Origin: CAVSWT01 sp963731745
GTDB lineage: Bacteria; Bacteroidota; Ignavibacteria; Ignavibacteriales; Ignavibacteriaceae
NCBI GenBank assembly: GCA_963731745.1
Contig: CAVSWT010000029.1
Coordinates: 18,810 to 82,809 of the forward strand
Direction: 5' to 3'
Length of the DNA stretch: 64,000 bases
Positions 25,972 through 34,503 of the stretch are shown here, in pieces. The notes beneath the pieces are model-generated. The model did no database searches. It saw only the letters and a list, made by a program, of their open reading frames with translations, and was not told the DNA's origin. How positions within the stretch are numbered: the stretch's first letter is position 1; the number at the start of each line of letters is the position of its first letter. The translations under genes and the position numbers were made by a program.

Positions 25972-26677
25972 CGGGCAGAAACTTTTCGGCATTTTCTTTT
26001 GAACTTACCTGCATAGTTTTGAAAACTACTTTATCAACTCCAACATCTTTTCCGTATTCTAAAACTTGTTTATACTGATGTTCATTTTGTTTCATTAAAA
26101 TAAATTGAAATTCGATGAACGGAGTTTTTTGTTTGAGTTCTTTTTTTCTATTTACTATAATTCTTAATCCTTCATCAGCTTGCTTAAAAGTTCCTCCGAC
26201 TCTATAATTTTGATAACTTTCTTCATCAAGCCCGTCAATTGAAAATATTAGTTTATTGGGAGCATGATTTAAAATTTCATCAACATTTTTTTCATTTATA
26301 AAATGTCCGTTTGTGCTGATAGAAACGTATACATTTTTGCTCTGCGCATAAGAAATCATTGATAATAATTCTTTATTGATGAAAGGCTCTCCCTGGAAAA
26401 ACATCTGAATATAAAAACTAGTTTTGCTGATTTCATCTATTATTTTTTTAAAGTCATTTAATTTCAAAAGTCCCAGCGGCCTAGTTAAACTGCCTAATCC
26501 CGAAGGACATTCAGGACATTTTAAATTGCAATGATTTGTAGGCTCAATCGAAAAAGAAACCGGCATTCCCCAAACGATCGGCTTTTTAAACAGTTTAGAT
26601 AAGTTAAATGATGCAACTATCTTTATTACATTAAAAAACCTTTTGATAGTAAAATATTTTAAAATATTTATTTCCAA
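25964..26677 (-). CDS. Radical SAM/SPASM enzyme, N-terminal catalytic part (frameshifted)
   Basis: It contains the iron-sulfur motif CNLKCPEC (CxxxCxxC, near residue 50) preceded by FSIEPTNH, then FFQGEPFINKELL, the SAM-binding strand region VSISTNGHF, and FSIDGLDEESYQNYRVGG. This is a MoaA/PqqE-like radical SAM fold with a SPASM domain completed by the next fragment. The rejoined protein would be about 340 residues. Such enzymes modify peptides, sugars or lipids. It heads a set with a barrel protein, a flippase-like protein and a GT2. The substrate cannot be read from sequence. Confidence 0.83.
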   Translation of the reverse strand: MEINILKYFTIKRFFNVIKIVASFNLSKLFKKPIVWGMPVSFSIEPTNHCNLKCPECPSGLGSLTRPLGLLKLNDFKKIIDEISKTSFYIQMFFQGEPFINKELLSMISYAQSKNVYVSISTNGHFINEKNVDEILNHAPNKLIFSIDGLDEESYQNYRVGGTFKQADEGLRIIVNRKKELKQKTPFIEFQFILMKQNEHQYKQVLEYGKDVGVDKVVFKTMQVSSKENAEKFLPEE

Positions 26678-26821
26678 TATCGTTCTAATTTTGCTTATGA
26701 AAATAATTAAATATTAACACTTACAAAAGAAATATAGAACACAGTTAAGATACATTATTTTGTTAAGCAAATTATATTTTGTTACTTTTATCATCCATTA
26801 ATTATTAATCCTGGAGCGAGA

Positions 26822-28450
26822 ATGTTTATTAATTTCGGTGATATACCCGGTCATCAAAATCTTTTTTTGGATTACTTATACGAGTTTGAAAATGTAAAAG
26901 AATTTTATGAAAATGATTTTCGAAATAAGGACGAATATTTAAACAAATTTAAAAAGATTACCGGAACCGAAAGATCTTTTCGAGATAACCTTCCAGATAT
27001 CATCCTAAAGCAATATAAAAATTTAGAGCCATCGCAAAAGACAAAAGATAATATAACTTCTTTAAATTCTAAACATACGCTAGCAGTGGTTACCGGGCAG
27101 CAGCTTGGTATTCTTGGCGGACCACTTTATACTTTTTATAAAATTATTACCGCTATCAAATTAGCTGCAAGTTTATCGGGAAAATACGCGGACTTTAATT
27201 TCATTCCTGTATTCTGGTTAGAAGGTGATGACCATGACGTCGAAGAAGTCAGTCACATAAATCTTGTAAATGATAATAATGAATTGATGAAGTTAAACTA
27301 TGGTGAAATAAATCCAGACGAAGAGATAAAAGTAAGTGTGGGAAATATCAAATTTGATGATGCAGTTAATTCCTTTTTTGATGAGCTGGATAAGAATTTA
27401 CGAAATACGGAATTTAAAGATAATTTGATGTCAAAACTTAAATCCATCTACTCGGAAGGCAAAACATATCGCGAATCTTTTTCTGAATTAATCTTTTGGC
27501 TTTTTGATGAATACGGATTGGTGCTTTTTAACCCTCAAGACATTGAAATCAAAACTTTATTGAAACCGATTTTCAAAAAAGAGATTAATGAATTTAGAAC
27601 ACATACCGAAAAATTGGTAAATGTTTCTGCAAAACTTGAAGAGACTTATCATGCTCAAGTAAAAGTTAAACCAATAAATTTATTCTATGGAAATGAAGAA
27701 GGCAGATTTTCAATTGAGCCGATGGATGACGGTGGTTATCGATTAAAACGCAAAAAGAAAAAATTCACCAATGAAGAAATAATTTCTGAGATAGAAAACA
27801 ATCCCCAGAATTTTAGTCCGAATGTTTTACTAAGACCAATTTGCCAGGATTATATACTTCCAACAGCATTTTACATCGGCGGTCCGAGCGAAATAGCTTA
27901 CTTTGCTCAAGTTACAAAACTTTATAATTTATTTAATTTGGAAACTCCATTTATCTATCCTCGATCCTCCGCTACCATAATTGAAAAAAATATTAATTCT
28001 ATATTAGAAAAATATAACTTGTCAGTGGAAGACATTTTTACGGATATTGAAAAGCTTAAGTTGAAAGTAGTAGAATCAATTTCTTCTACAACCATGGAAG
28101 ATGTTTTTGGTAAAACTCAGCATGAGATCGATCTTGCTTTAGATAATCTGAAAGAAAAATTATTTGTTATTGATAAAACTATAGCTGATTCTACTTCTAA
28201 GTATAGAGATAAGATATTTCATTATTTGAATGAGCTAAAAGATAAATCAAAAGAATCTCAATCTAAAAAACATGAGATAACTTTGCGTCAAATTGATAAA
28301 GCTGCGGTAGCGTTATTTCCTAATTCAAACTTGCAGGAAAGGGAAATAAATTTTATCTACTTTGCTAATAAATATGGAATAGATTTTTTAAAGAAAATTT
28401 TTGAAGAGATCGAAATAAATAAATTTGAACATCAAACTTTGAAGCTTTGA
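26822..28450 (+). CDS. bshC: Bacillithiol biosynthesis cysteine-adding enzyme BshC
   Basis: A 542-residue protein with the hallmark BshC N-terminal motifs: AVVTGQQLGILGGPLYTFYK (about 86-105) and FIPVFWLEGDDHDVEEV, then FYIGGPSEIAYFAQ and YPRSSATIIEK in the middle. It also has the expected coiled-coil region (about 400-480) near the C terminus. BshC joins cysteine to glucosaminyl-malate, the last step of bacillithiol synthesis. Full-length for the family (about 540). bshA and bshB are not in this window. A ribosome site (ctggagcgag) precedes ATG. Confidence 0.93.
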   Translation: MFINFGDIPGHQNLFLDYLYEFENVKEFYENDFRNKDEYLNKFKKITGTERSFRDNLPDIILKQYKNLEPSQKTKDNITSLNSKHTLAVVTGQQLGILGGPLYTFYKIITAIKLAASLSGKYADFNFIPVFWLEGDDHDVEEVSHINLVNDNNELMKLNYGEINPDEEIKVSVGNIKFDDAVNSFFDELDKNLRNTEFKDNLMSKLKSIYSEGKTYRESFSELIFWLFDEYGLVLFNPQDIEIKTLLKPIFKKEINEFRTHTEKLVNVSAKLEETYHAQVKVKPINLFYGNEEGRFSIEPMDDGGYRLKRKKKKFTNEEIISEIENNPQNFSPNVLLRPICQDYILPTAFYIGGPSEIAYFAQVTKLYNLFNLETPFIYPRSSATIIEKNINSILEKYNLSVEDIFTDIEKLKLKVVESISSTTMEDVFGKTQHEIDLALDNLKEKLFVIDKTIADSTSKYRDKIFHYLNELKDKSKESQSKKHEITLRQIDKAAVALFPNSNLQEREINFIYFANKYGIDFLKKIFEEIEINKFEHQTLKL

Positions 28451-28478
28451 TAAAATTCAAAAATTAATATCAGCTTTA

Positions 28479-29576
28479 TTATATAATAGTACTTTCTGAT
28501 TCACCATCAAAAAAGTGGAGTTTTTCTGTATCGAAATAAACCTTCCTTTTGAAACCCGGCTCTGGTTTTTCTCTGGCTGGAATTCTAGCAATAAACTGGT
28601 TCCCTTCTATTGAGAAATACAAAAAGATTTCATTCCCCATAGGTTCAACTACTTCAAGTTTTGCTTCAAAGCTAGAAAAATTTGGTTTAGCATCTATTGA
28701 ATTAGAATCATAAATGTCTTCGGGCCTAACTCCTAATATTACTTTTTTGTTTTCAAAAGGCTTCATCTTCTCGCTGTATTTTCCATTAACCGACAGGCTG
28801 AAAGATCCTCCAGTAGTTTTAAAAGTTGAACCGGAAATAGAACCCTCAATAAAATTCATTGAAGGACTGCCGATAAAACCAGCCACAAATTTATTTGAAG
28901 GAAAATTATATAAGTTTAATGGAGAATCAGTTTGATTAACCACGCCGTCTTTCATGATTACAATTTTATCTCCCATAGTCATGGCTTCAGTTTGATCGTG
29001 AGTAACGTAAATCATTGTAGCACCGAGTTCATGATGAAGTCTTGAAATTTCAGTCCTCATTTGAACGCGAAGTTTTGCGTCAAGATTACTTAACGGCTCA
29101 TCAAACAAAAAAACTTTTGGTTTACGAACAATTGCTCTTCCAACAGCCACTCTCTGTCTTTGTCCGCCAGATAAAGCTTTAGGTTTTCTGTCAAGATAAG
29201 GTTCCAACCCAAGTATTTTTGCAGCATCAGTAACTCTTTGCTTAATTTCTTCTTTATTAAATTTCCTTAACTTTAAGCCGAACGCCATATTTTCATAAAC
29301 TGACATATGTGGGTAAAGTGCGTAGTTTTGAAAAACCATTGCAATATCTCTATCCTTTGGCGAAACGTCATTTACCTTCTTGCCATCTATGAACAATTCT
29401 CCTGAAGAAATTTCTTCAAGGCCGGCAATCATTCTTAAAGTTGTGGATTTGCCGCAGCCTGAAGGGCCGACGAGCACAACAAATTCCTTATCCTTAACAT
29501 TAATGTTAACCTCTTTAACGGCAACATTGCCGCCTTCATAAATTTTTGTTACGTCTTTTAATATTACTTCGGCCAT
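28479..29576 (-). CDS. ABC transporter ATP-binding protein, UgpC/MsmK/MalK type
   Basis: A 365-residue ATPase. Walker A is GPSGCGKST (about 38-46), the Q-loop is MVFQNYALYPH, the signature is ALSGGQRQRVAVGRA, Walker B is VFLFDEPLSNLDAKLR and the switch is THDQ. The C-terminal ~120 residues form the TOBE/OB regulatory domain of sugar importers (ILGVRPEDI). Such ATPases can serve several sugar permeases, and no permease or binding protein is nearby. It follows aroA by three bases on the same strand. Confidence 0.9.
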   Translation of the reverse strand: MAEVILKDVTKIYEGGNVAVKEVNINVKDKEFVVLVGPSGCGKSTTLRMIAGLEEISSGELFIDGKKVNDVSPKDRDIAMVFQNYALYPHMSVYENMAFGLKLRKFNKEEIKQRVTDAAKILGLEPYLDRKPKALSGGQRQRVAVGRAIVRKPKVFLFDEPLSNLDAKLRVQMRTEISRLHHELGATMIYVTHDQTEAMTMGDKIVIMKDGVVNQTDSPLNLYNFPSNKFVAGFIGSPSMNFIEGSISGSTFKTTGGSFSLSVNGKYSEKMKPFENKKVILGVRPEDIYDSNSIDAKPNFSSFEAKLEVVEPMGNEIFLYFSIEGNQFIARIPAREKPEPGFKRKVYFDTEKLHFFDGESESTII

Positions 29577-29579
29577 ATC

Positions 29580-30860
29580 TTACCTGATAATTTGTTTTAA
29601 TTGATCCAAAAATTTTGGATTTGAGATTCCGACACATTCAAAATTATTTATTTTACCACCGTCTTTCAATAATAAGCTCAATACACTAAAAGCCATTGCT
29701 ATTCTATGATCATTATAACTTTCAAATGTAGTTAAATTATTTTTAATTTCACCATCAATTGAAAATCCATCTTCAAATTCATTTACTACCAATCCTAGCT
29801 TTTTATAATTTTCACAAAGTGCTGCGATACGGTCAGACTCTTTGCCTCTTAATTCTTTTGCGTTTCTTATTTCAAATTTTCCTTCGGCAAATAAGCCGGC
29901 CACAGAAAGAATCGGAATTTCATCAATTATATTTGGAATCATTTCTTCTTTTATTTCAATGTTTGTTAATGAACTACTTCTAACAATTAAATCTCCGAAA
30001 ATTTCACCGGCGGCAAGCTTTTCATTTTCAATTTGAATGTTTGCTCCCATCTGATTTAAAATATCGATTACGCCTGTTCTTGAAGGATTTAACGAAATAT
30101 TCATGAGCATCAATTCTGAATCAGAAATCAGCAGCGTTAAAATGATAAAAAAGGCCGCAGTAGATATATCGGATGGAACAAAATATTCTTTCGGTTCTGG
30201 AAAATTTTTAATTGATGAATAAATATATTTTTGATTCTCATGTTCTTCGATTTTTAATCCAAGCATTCTTTCCGTATGATCACGCGAAGGAATATTTTCA
30301 ACTACAATTGTCTCTTCTTCTATGTGCAACCCGGCAAGTATTACCGCACTTTTAATTTGGGCGCTTGCAATCGGAAGTTCATATTTTATAGAATTTAATT
30401 TATCAGCTGGAAATATTTTCAATGGCAAAGTGAAATTTTCAGAAGCAGATATTTTACCGCCCATTGCCGACAATGGTGTAATCACTCTTTTCATAGGCCT
30501 AAGCGACAAAGATTCATCTCCGATTATTTCAGATGTAAAATTTTGTGCGGCCAGTATTCCACAGACTAAACGAGTGGTAGTGCCGCTGTTGCCTGCATCC
30601 AAAACATTTTTTGGTTTTTGAAAACCTTTAAATCCGACACCTTTAACTTTAACTGATTCTTTACCCGCGACAATTTCAGCACCCAACTGTTTAAATATAC
30701 TTTGAGTTGTTTTAACGTCTTCGCCGTTTGATAAATTAATTATTTTTGATTCACCTTTTGCCATTGCAGAAAACATTACAGCACGATGAGAAATTGATTT
30801 ATCACCAGGAAGTTCTAATTCACCTTTTACACTACTTATTTTATTAAATTCTTGGATCAT
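29580..30860 (-). CDS. aroA: 3-phosphoshikimate 1-carboxyvinyltransferase (EPSP synthase)
   Basis: A 426-residue enzyme of the shikimate pathway, joining PEP to shikimate-3-phosphate. Motifs in order: LPGDKSISHRAVMFSA (substrate Lys and Ser), LDAGNSGTTTRLVCG, SLRPMKRV, ELRGKESDRIAAL and SYNDHRIAMAF. All expected catalytic residues are visible. The N-terminal LPGDKSISHR with GNSGTTTR rather than GNAGTAMR points to the class II-like Gram-positive/Bacteroidota type. It is probably in one transcript with the ABC ATPase three bases downstream. Confidence 0.95.
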   Translation of the reverse strand: MIQEFNKISSVKGELELPGDKSISHRAVMFSAMAKGESKIINLSNGEDVKTTQSIFKQLGAEIVAGKESVKVKGVGFKGFQKPKNVLDAGNSGTTTRLVCGILAAQNFTSEIIGDESLSLRPMKRVITPLSAMGGKISASENFTLPLKIFPADKLNSIKYELPIASAQIKSAVILAGLHIEEETIVVENIPSRDHTERMLGLKIEEHENQKYIYSSIKNFPEPKEYFVPSDISTAAFFIILTLLISDSELMLMNISLNPSRTGVIDILNQMGANIQIENEKLAAGEIFGDLIVRSSSLTNIEIKEEMIPNIIDEIPILSVAGLFAEGKFEIRNAKELRGKESDRIAALCENYKKLGLVVNEFEDGFSIDGEIKNNLTTFESYNDHRIAMAFSVLSLLLKDGGKINNFECVGISNPKFLDQLKQIIR

Positions 30861-31006
30861 CTATTTTTTAAAATCAATTTTAATACGGATTTATCTACAG
30901 ATTAAAGATAAAATGCTAAATGGTTTAATTGCTAAATTGCCGATTTTTTATCCCACCCTGTAATAGTTGACAATTTAACAGTTAAACAATTAAGTAATTA
31001 AACAGT

Positions 31007-31603
31007 TTATTTTTTAATCCATTTTTCCATCAACTCATTCATTTCAGTTTCACTTTTTCCATCCAAATTATACATTCCACTCTTTTGTCTTTGCCTCAAA
31101 GCCTCATATAAAGCAACGGCACCGGCAACTGAAACATTCAAGCTTTGCACCATTCCAAACATAGGAATTAAAAATATTTCGTCAGCTTTGGAAGCCGCTT
31201 CAGTTGAAACACCTCGATGTTCATTTCCAAGTACAACAGCACATTTTTTTGTAAAATCTAATTCATAAACATTTTTTGAATTCTCAGTTAATGCGGATGC
31301 ATAAATTGCAAAACCGTCTTTCCGCAGTTTTGTATAACAATCATCAACTGTCTTAAACTTTTCCTTTTCAACCCATTTGAACGCCGAAGCAGATGATTTT
31401 CTGCCTATTTTAGGGAAAGACTCTTCAGTATAAATTAAAGAAACTTTAGGGACACCGACTGCGTCGCATGTTCTGAAAATAGCACTTACATTGTGCGGAT
31501 CGTGAATATTTTCAATTACAACTCTTAATGAAAATTGCCTTGCTGAAACAACGGAAATTATTTTTTGAGTTCTTTTTTCGGTTTTAAAACTTTTCACTGT
31601 CAA
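31007..31603 (-). CDS. trmH: SPOUT RNA 2'-O-methyltransferase, TrmH-like
   Basis: 198 residues with the three SPOUT motifs: NIHDPHNVSAIFRTCDAVG (motif 1), CAVVLGNEHRGVS (motif 2) and MVQSLNVSVAGAVALYEAL (motif 3, forming the knot). The motif 1 text is typical of TrmH, which methylates the ribose of G18 in tRNA. The length fits TrmH (about 200-230) better than RlmB. Translation begins at TTG inside the stop codon of the HicB-like gene (TTGA), implying coupled translation. Confidence 0.85.
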   Translation of the reverse strand: MTVKSFKTEKRTQKIISVVSARQFSLRVVIENIHDPHNVSAIFRTCDAVGVPKVSLIYTEESFPKIGRKSSASAFKWVEKEKFKTVDDCYTKLRKDGFAIYASALTENSKNVYELDFTKKCAVVLGNEHRGVSTEAASKADEIFLIPMFGMVQSLNVSVAGAVALYEALRQRQKSGMYNLDGKSETEMNELMEKWIKK

Positions 31604-31824
31604 CTTTTATTAAAAACTAATTTAAAAACCGATTTGTTCTTTAGTGACCTTGCTTTATCAATTTTAAATTTTGATTTATCAGTTTTTAGATAATATGAAG
31701 CAAGATCTAATATTTTATCCATCGCCGTATCTTCATCATGAGCCCAGCTTTCACATCCTTTTAATGATGGTATTTCTGCTGTAACTCCGTCATCTGTTTT
31801 AAGAATTATAATATCTAAAACCAT
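31600..31824 (-). CDS. Small HicB-like domain protein without a HicA partner
   Basis: 74 residues with the short HicB/UPF0150 pattern: DGVTAEIPSLKGCESWAHDEDTA, the region that in HicB antitoxins forms a degenerate RNase H fold. HicB antitoxins usually have a C-terminal DNA-binding helix and pair with a HicA toxin of about 60-80 residues. Neither is seen here: the next gene is trmH, overlapping by four bases. Most likely an orphan HicB-like protein with another role. Confidence 0.6.
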   Translation of the reverse strand: MVLDIIILKTDDGVTAEIPSLKGCESWAHDEDTAMDKILDLASYYLKTDKSKFKIDKARSLKNKSVFKLVFNKS

Positions 31825-31851
31825 AATTACTTTATCAATATTATTATAAGT

Positions 31852-32637
31852 TTAATTGCTAAAAATTATAGGATTTATTTCTGAATTATTTATATACTTG
31901 CCTAAGCCAGCCCTCTTTCTATTAATAAGATTACTTTTTTCAGTTCTAATGTGAATTGCTAAACTGCATCTTGGTTCTTTAGAAATATTAAAACTACTAC
32001 CGTGCAAAACTAACTTGTGGTGTATACTCATTTCACCGGGCTCCATTATTCCTAATGATTCCTGCCAGTGTTTGTCTCCGGACAACTTAAAATCTTCTTT
32101 CGAATTACTCTGGCTGAAAAAATCTCCTCCACTTATTTCACCCCATTGATGAGATCCGTTTATAAATTTCATCGGGCCTGATGCTTCGTTAACATTACTT
32201 AATGCAATCCAAACAGTAGCTAATTCACTGCCTGCTTCCCAATCGTTTTTCCAATAAGTCCAATCCTGATGCCACCCCACTTTGGTATTTGCTGAAATAT
32301 TTGTGTCAGCTGGAGGTTTATACAAAAGCTGTACCCACCAAACTTGTATCATCTTGGCGTTAAGAGTTTGTGCAGCAAGTTTCCCAATTTCTGAAGAATG
32401 AATCAATTTTTTAATTCCGTTACTAGCAATTTGAGGTTGTTCAATTTTACAAAGAATATTCTGATCGTCTCCTGGATTCCAGGGTGATTTTTCAGGAGGA
32501 TTTCCTGTATCATATTTTCCATCTCTGATCATATCAATTCCTAACCTAGCAATTTCAATTTTTTTATTATCAACTACTGGCTGATTAAAAATATAAAAGC
32601 CGTTATCACCGTAGAATTGATTTTTTGAAATTGACAT
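31852..32637 (-). CDS. Phytanoyl-CoA dioxygenase (PhyH)-like Fe(II)/2-oxoglutarate oxygenase
   Basis: 261 residues. The iron triad is visible: H123 and D125 in GWHQDWTYW and the distal H212 in VLHGSSFN, followed by an Arg (EPRCSLAIHI) suited to bind 2-oxoglutarate. FINGSHQWG and EPGEMSIHH are typical of the PhyH family, which hydroxylates diverse small molecules. The substrate is unknown. It lies between deoC and the HicB-like gene on the minus strand, with small gaps (64 and 27 bases). Confidence 0.83.
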   Translation of the reverse strand: MSISKNQFYGDNGFYIFNQPVVDNKKIEIARLGIDMIRDGKYDTGNPPEKSPWNPGDDQNILCKIEQPQIASNGIKKLIHSSEIGKLAAQTLNAKMIQVWWVQLLYKPPADTNISANTKVGWHQDWTYWKNDWEAGSELATVWIALSNVNEASGPMKFINGSHQWGEISGGDFFSQSNSKEDFKLSGDKHWQESLGIMEPGEMSIHHKLVLHGSSFNISKEPRCSLAIHIRTEKSNLINRKRAGLGKYINNSEINPIIFSN

Positions 32638-32701
32638 AATTTAATTTGAGATGAATGAAGAATATTTTAATTGATTGCAGAATAGTACGGATCAATGTTT
32701 T

Positions 32702-33568
32702 TTAGTAGCTGCTCTTGCTTTTTTCACCGCTTACAATTGCGACACTGGCGCTTGCACCGATTCTATCCGCTCCACTTGCAATCATTTTCTCCGCATCTTC
32801 CTTTGAACGAATTCCGCCAGAAGCTTTTACACCAATTCCACTTCCAACAACATATTTCATTAAAGCAACATCTCCGGCAGTAGCACCGCCTTTGCTGAAG
32901 CCCGTTGATGTTTTAACAAAATTCGCCCCGGCATTTTTACAAATAACGCAGGCTTTTACTTTTTCTTCATCCGTTAACAATGCGGTTTCTAAAATCACTT
33001 TACAGATTGCATCATTTTTTTTAGCTACAGAGACTACTTCTTTTATATCATTAAACACATAATCATAATCGCCTTCTTTAAGTCTGCCGACATTAATTAC
33101 CATATCAATTTCCTGGGCTCCGTTATAAATCGCCTGTTCGGCTTCAAATCTTTTCACTTCAGTTGTAACTGCACCAAGAGGAAATCCTATAACCGTACAA
33201 ACTTTAACATCTGTTCCTTTCAATAAATCAGCACACAAAGGAACAAAAGATGAGTTAACACAAACAGATGCAAAATTATATTTTTTCGCTTCTGCACATA
33301 GTGATGATATTTCTTTTGAAGTGGCTTCAGGCTTCAACACCGTGTGATCAATTTTTCTTGCAAGACTTTTATCCGGTAGTGATCCGCCAATCCCTAGTCC
33401 GGCAGCAATTCTTTCAGCTCCATTTTCAACTATTTTTTTTACTGAAGTAGGTTGAGTTACAACATTAGTTTCCCATCCTTTGCATGAATCATTTTCACAA
33501 TAAAAGTCACGTAAAACTTTTTCAAGAAATTCAGGAGAAACATCTTTATCAGGAAATGTATAATTCAT
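32702..33568 (-). CDS. deoC: Deoxyribose-phosphate aldolase
   Basis: 288 residues. It has IDHTVLKPEATSKEI, VCVNSSFVPLC, VIGFPLGA, EIDMVINVGRLK, the Schiff-base lysine in FVKTSTGFSKGGAT and VKASGGIRS. DeoC cleaves 2-deoxyribose-5-phosphate to glyceraldehyde-3-phosphate and acetaldehyde in nucleoside breakdown. The first ~65 residues (CENDSCKGWETNVV) are an extension beyond the usual 220-residue enzyme, as seen in some family members. It is two bases after folD, so the two are likely cotranscribed. Confidence 0.94.
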   Translation of the reverse strand: MNYTFPDKDVSPEFLEKVLRDFYCENDSCKGWETNVVTQPTSVKKIVENGAERIAAGLGIGGSLPDKSLARKIDHTVLKPEATSKEISSLCAEAKKYNFASVCVNSSFVPLCADLLKGTDVKVCTVIGFPLGAVTTEVKRFEAEQAIYNGAQEIDMVINVGRLKEGDYDYVFNDIKEVVSVAKKNDAICKVILETALLTDEEKVKACVICKNAGANFVKTSTGFSKGGATAGDVALMKYVVGSGIGVKASGGIRSKEDAEKMIASGADRIGASASVAIVSGEKSKSSY

Positions 33569-33570
33569 TA

Positions 33571-34449
33571 TTATTCTCCATACATTTTATAAGCTTTAAA
33601 AGTGTTGCTAAGAAGCATTGCCCTGGTCATCGGTCCAACACCGCCTGGAACGGGGGTGATGTGAGAAGCAATTTTTGAAACTTCTTCGAAATCAACATCA
33701 CCAACAATTCGATATCCTTTCGGCCGCGTAGAATCTTCAACACGGTTTATACCAACGTCTATTACAACGGCGTCATCTTTTACCATTTCTTTTTTTACAA
33801 AATTTGCACTGCCAATCGCTGCGATTAAAATATCAGCTTGCTTTGTAAATTGAGTTAGATCCTTTGCGGCAGAATGACAAATAGTTACGATAGAATTTGC
33901 ATGTTCCTTTTTCTGAAGCATAATATTTGCAATTGGTTTTCCAACAATATTACTTCTTCCTAGAACAACTACATGCTTACCTTTTGTTTCGATATTGTAG
34001 CGAATAAGTAATTCCTGAATTCCAGCAGGAGTACATGAAACAAAAGTATCTTTCCCTATTACTAAATTGCCGATACTTGTGGGACTAAATCCATCAACAT
34101 CTTTTTTGGGAGAAATGGCTTCAATAATATTATTTTCATTTATGTGTTTAGGAAGCGGAAGTTGAACAAGTATACCGTGATAATTTTTATCTTTATTGTA
34201 TTTGTCGATTACAACTAATAAATCTTCTTCTGAAATATCATCACTTAAATATTCAGATTTTGTGCGCATACCAATTTCTTCACAGTCTTTAATTTTGCTG
34301 CGCACATACACTTGCGAGGCCGGATTTTCTCCAACTAATATAGTTACCAATCCGGGAACACTTTTTCCGTTATTCTTTAGCTCTTCAATTTTCTGCTTTA
34401 ATTCAGTGCGAATATCTTTTGCAGTTTTATTTCCATCAATTAATATCAT
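33571..34449 (-). CDS. folD: Methylenetetrahydrofolate dehydrogenase/cyclohydrolase
   Basis: A 292-residue bifunctional enzyme interconverting 5,10-methylene-, methenyl- and 10-formyl-tetrahydrofolate. Diagnostic motifs: VYVRSKIKDCEEIGM (with the catalytic Tyr-x3-Lys), GILVQLPLPKH, the NADP-binding VVLGRSNIVGKP, and ITPVPGGVGPMTRAML at the C terminus. Full length. It lies between the DNA methyltransferase (54-base gap) and deoC (two bases). Confidence 0.96.
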   Translation of the reverse strand: MILIDGNKTAKDIRTELKQKIEELKNNGKSVPGLVTILVGENPASQVYVRSKIKDCEEIGMRTKSEYLSDDISEEDLLVVIDKYNKDKNYHGILVQLPLPKHINENNIIEAISPKKDVDGFSPTSIGNLVIGKDTFVSCTPAGIQELLIRYNIETKGKHVVVLGRSNIVGKPIANIMLQKKEHANSIVTICHSAAKDLTQFTKQADILIAAIGSANFVKKEMVKDDAVVIDVGINRVEDSTRPKGYRIVGDVDFEEVSKIASHITPVPGGVGPMTRAMLLSNTFKAYKMYGE

Positions 34450-34503
34450 TTTTCCTTTTTAGTTTTTGTTTTGTGCAATAATTAGTAATTAATTTATTAA
34501 TGT

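Noticed and set aside
25660..26677. Programmed ribosomal frameshifting in the radical SAM gene
   Set aside because: No slippery heptamer or downstream stem is visible at 25969; an indel explains it more simply.
31600..31824. HicAB toxin-antitoxin system
   Set aside because: No HicA-sized toxin gene is adjacent; the neighbour is a complete trmH.
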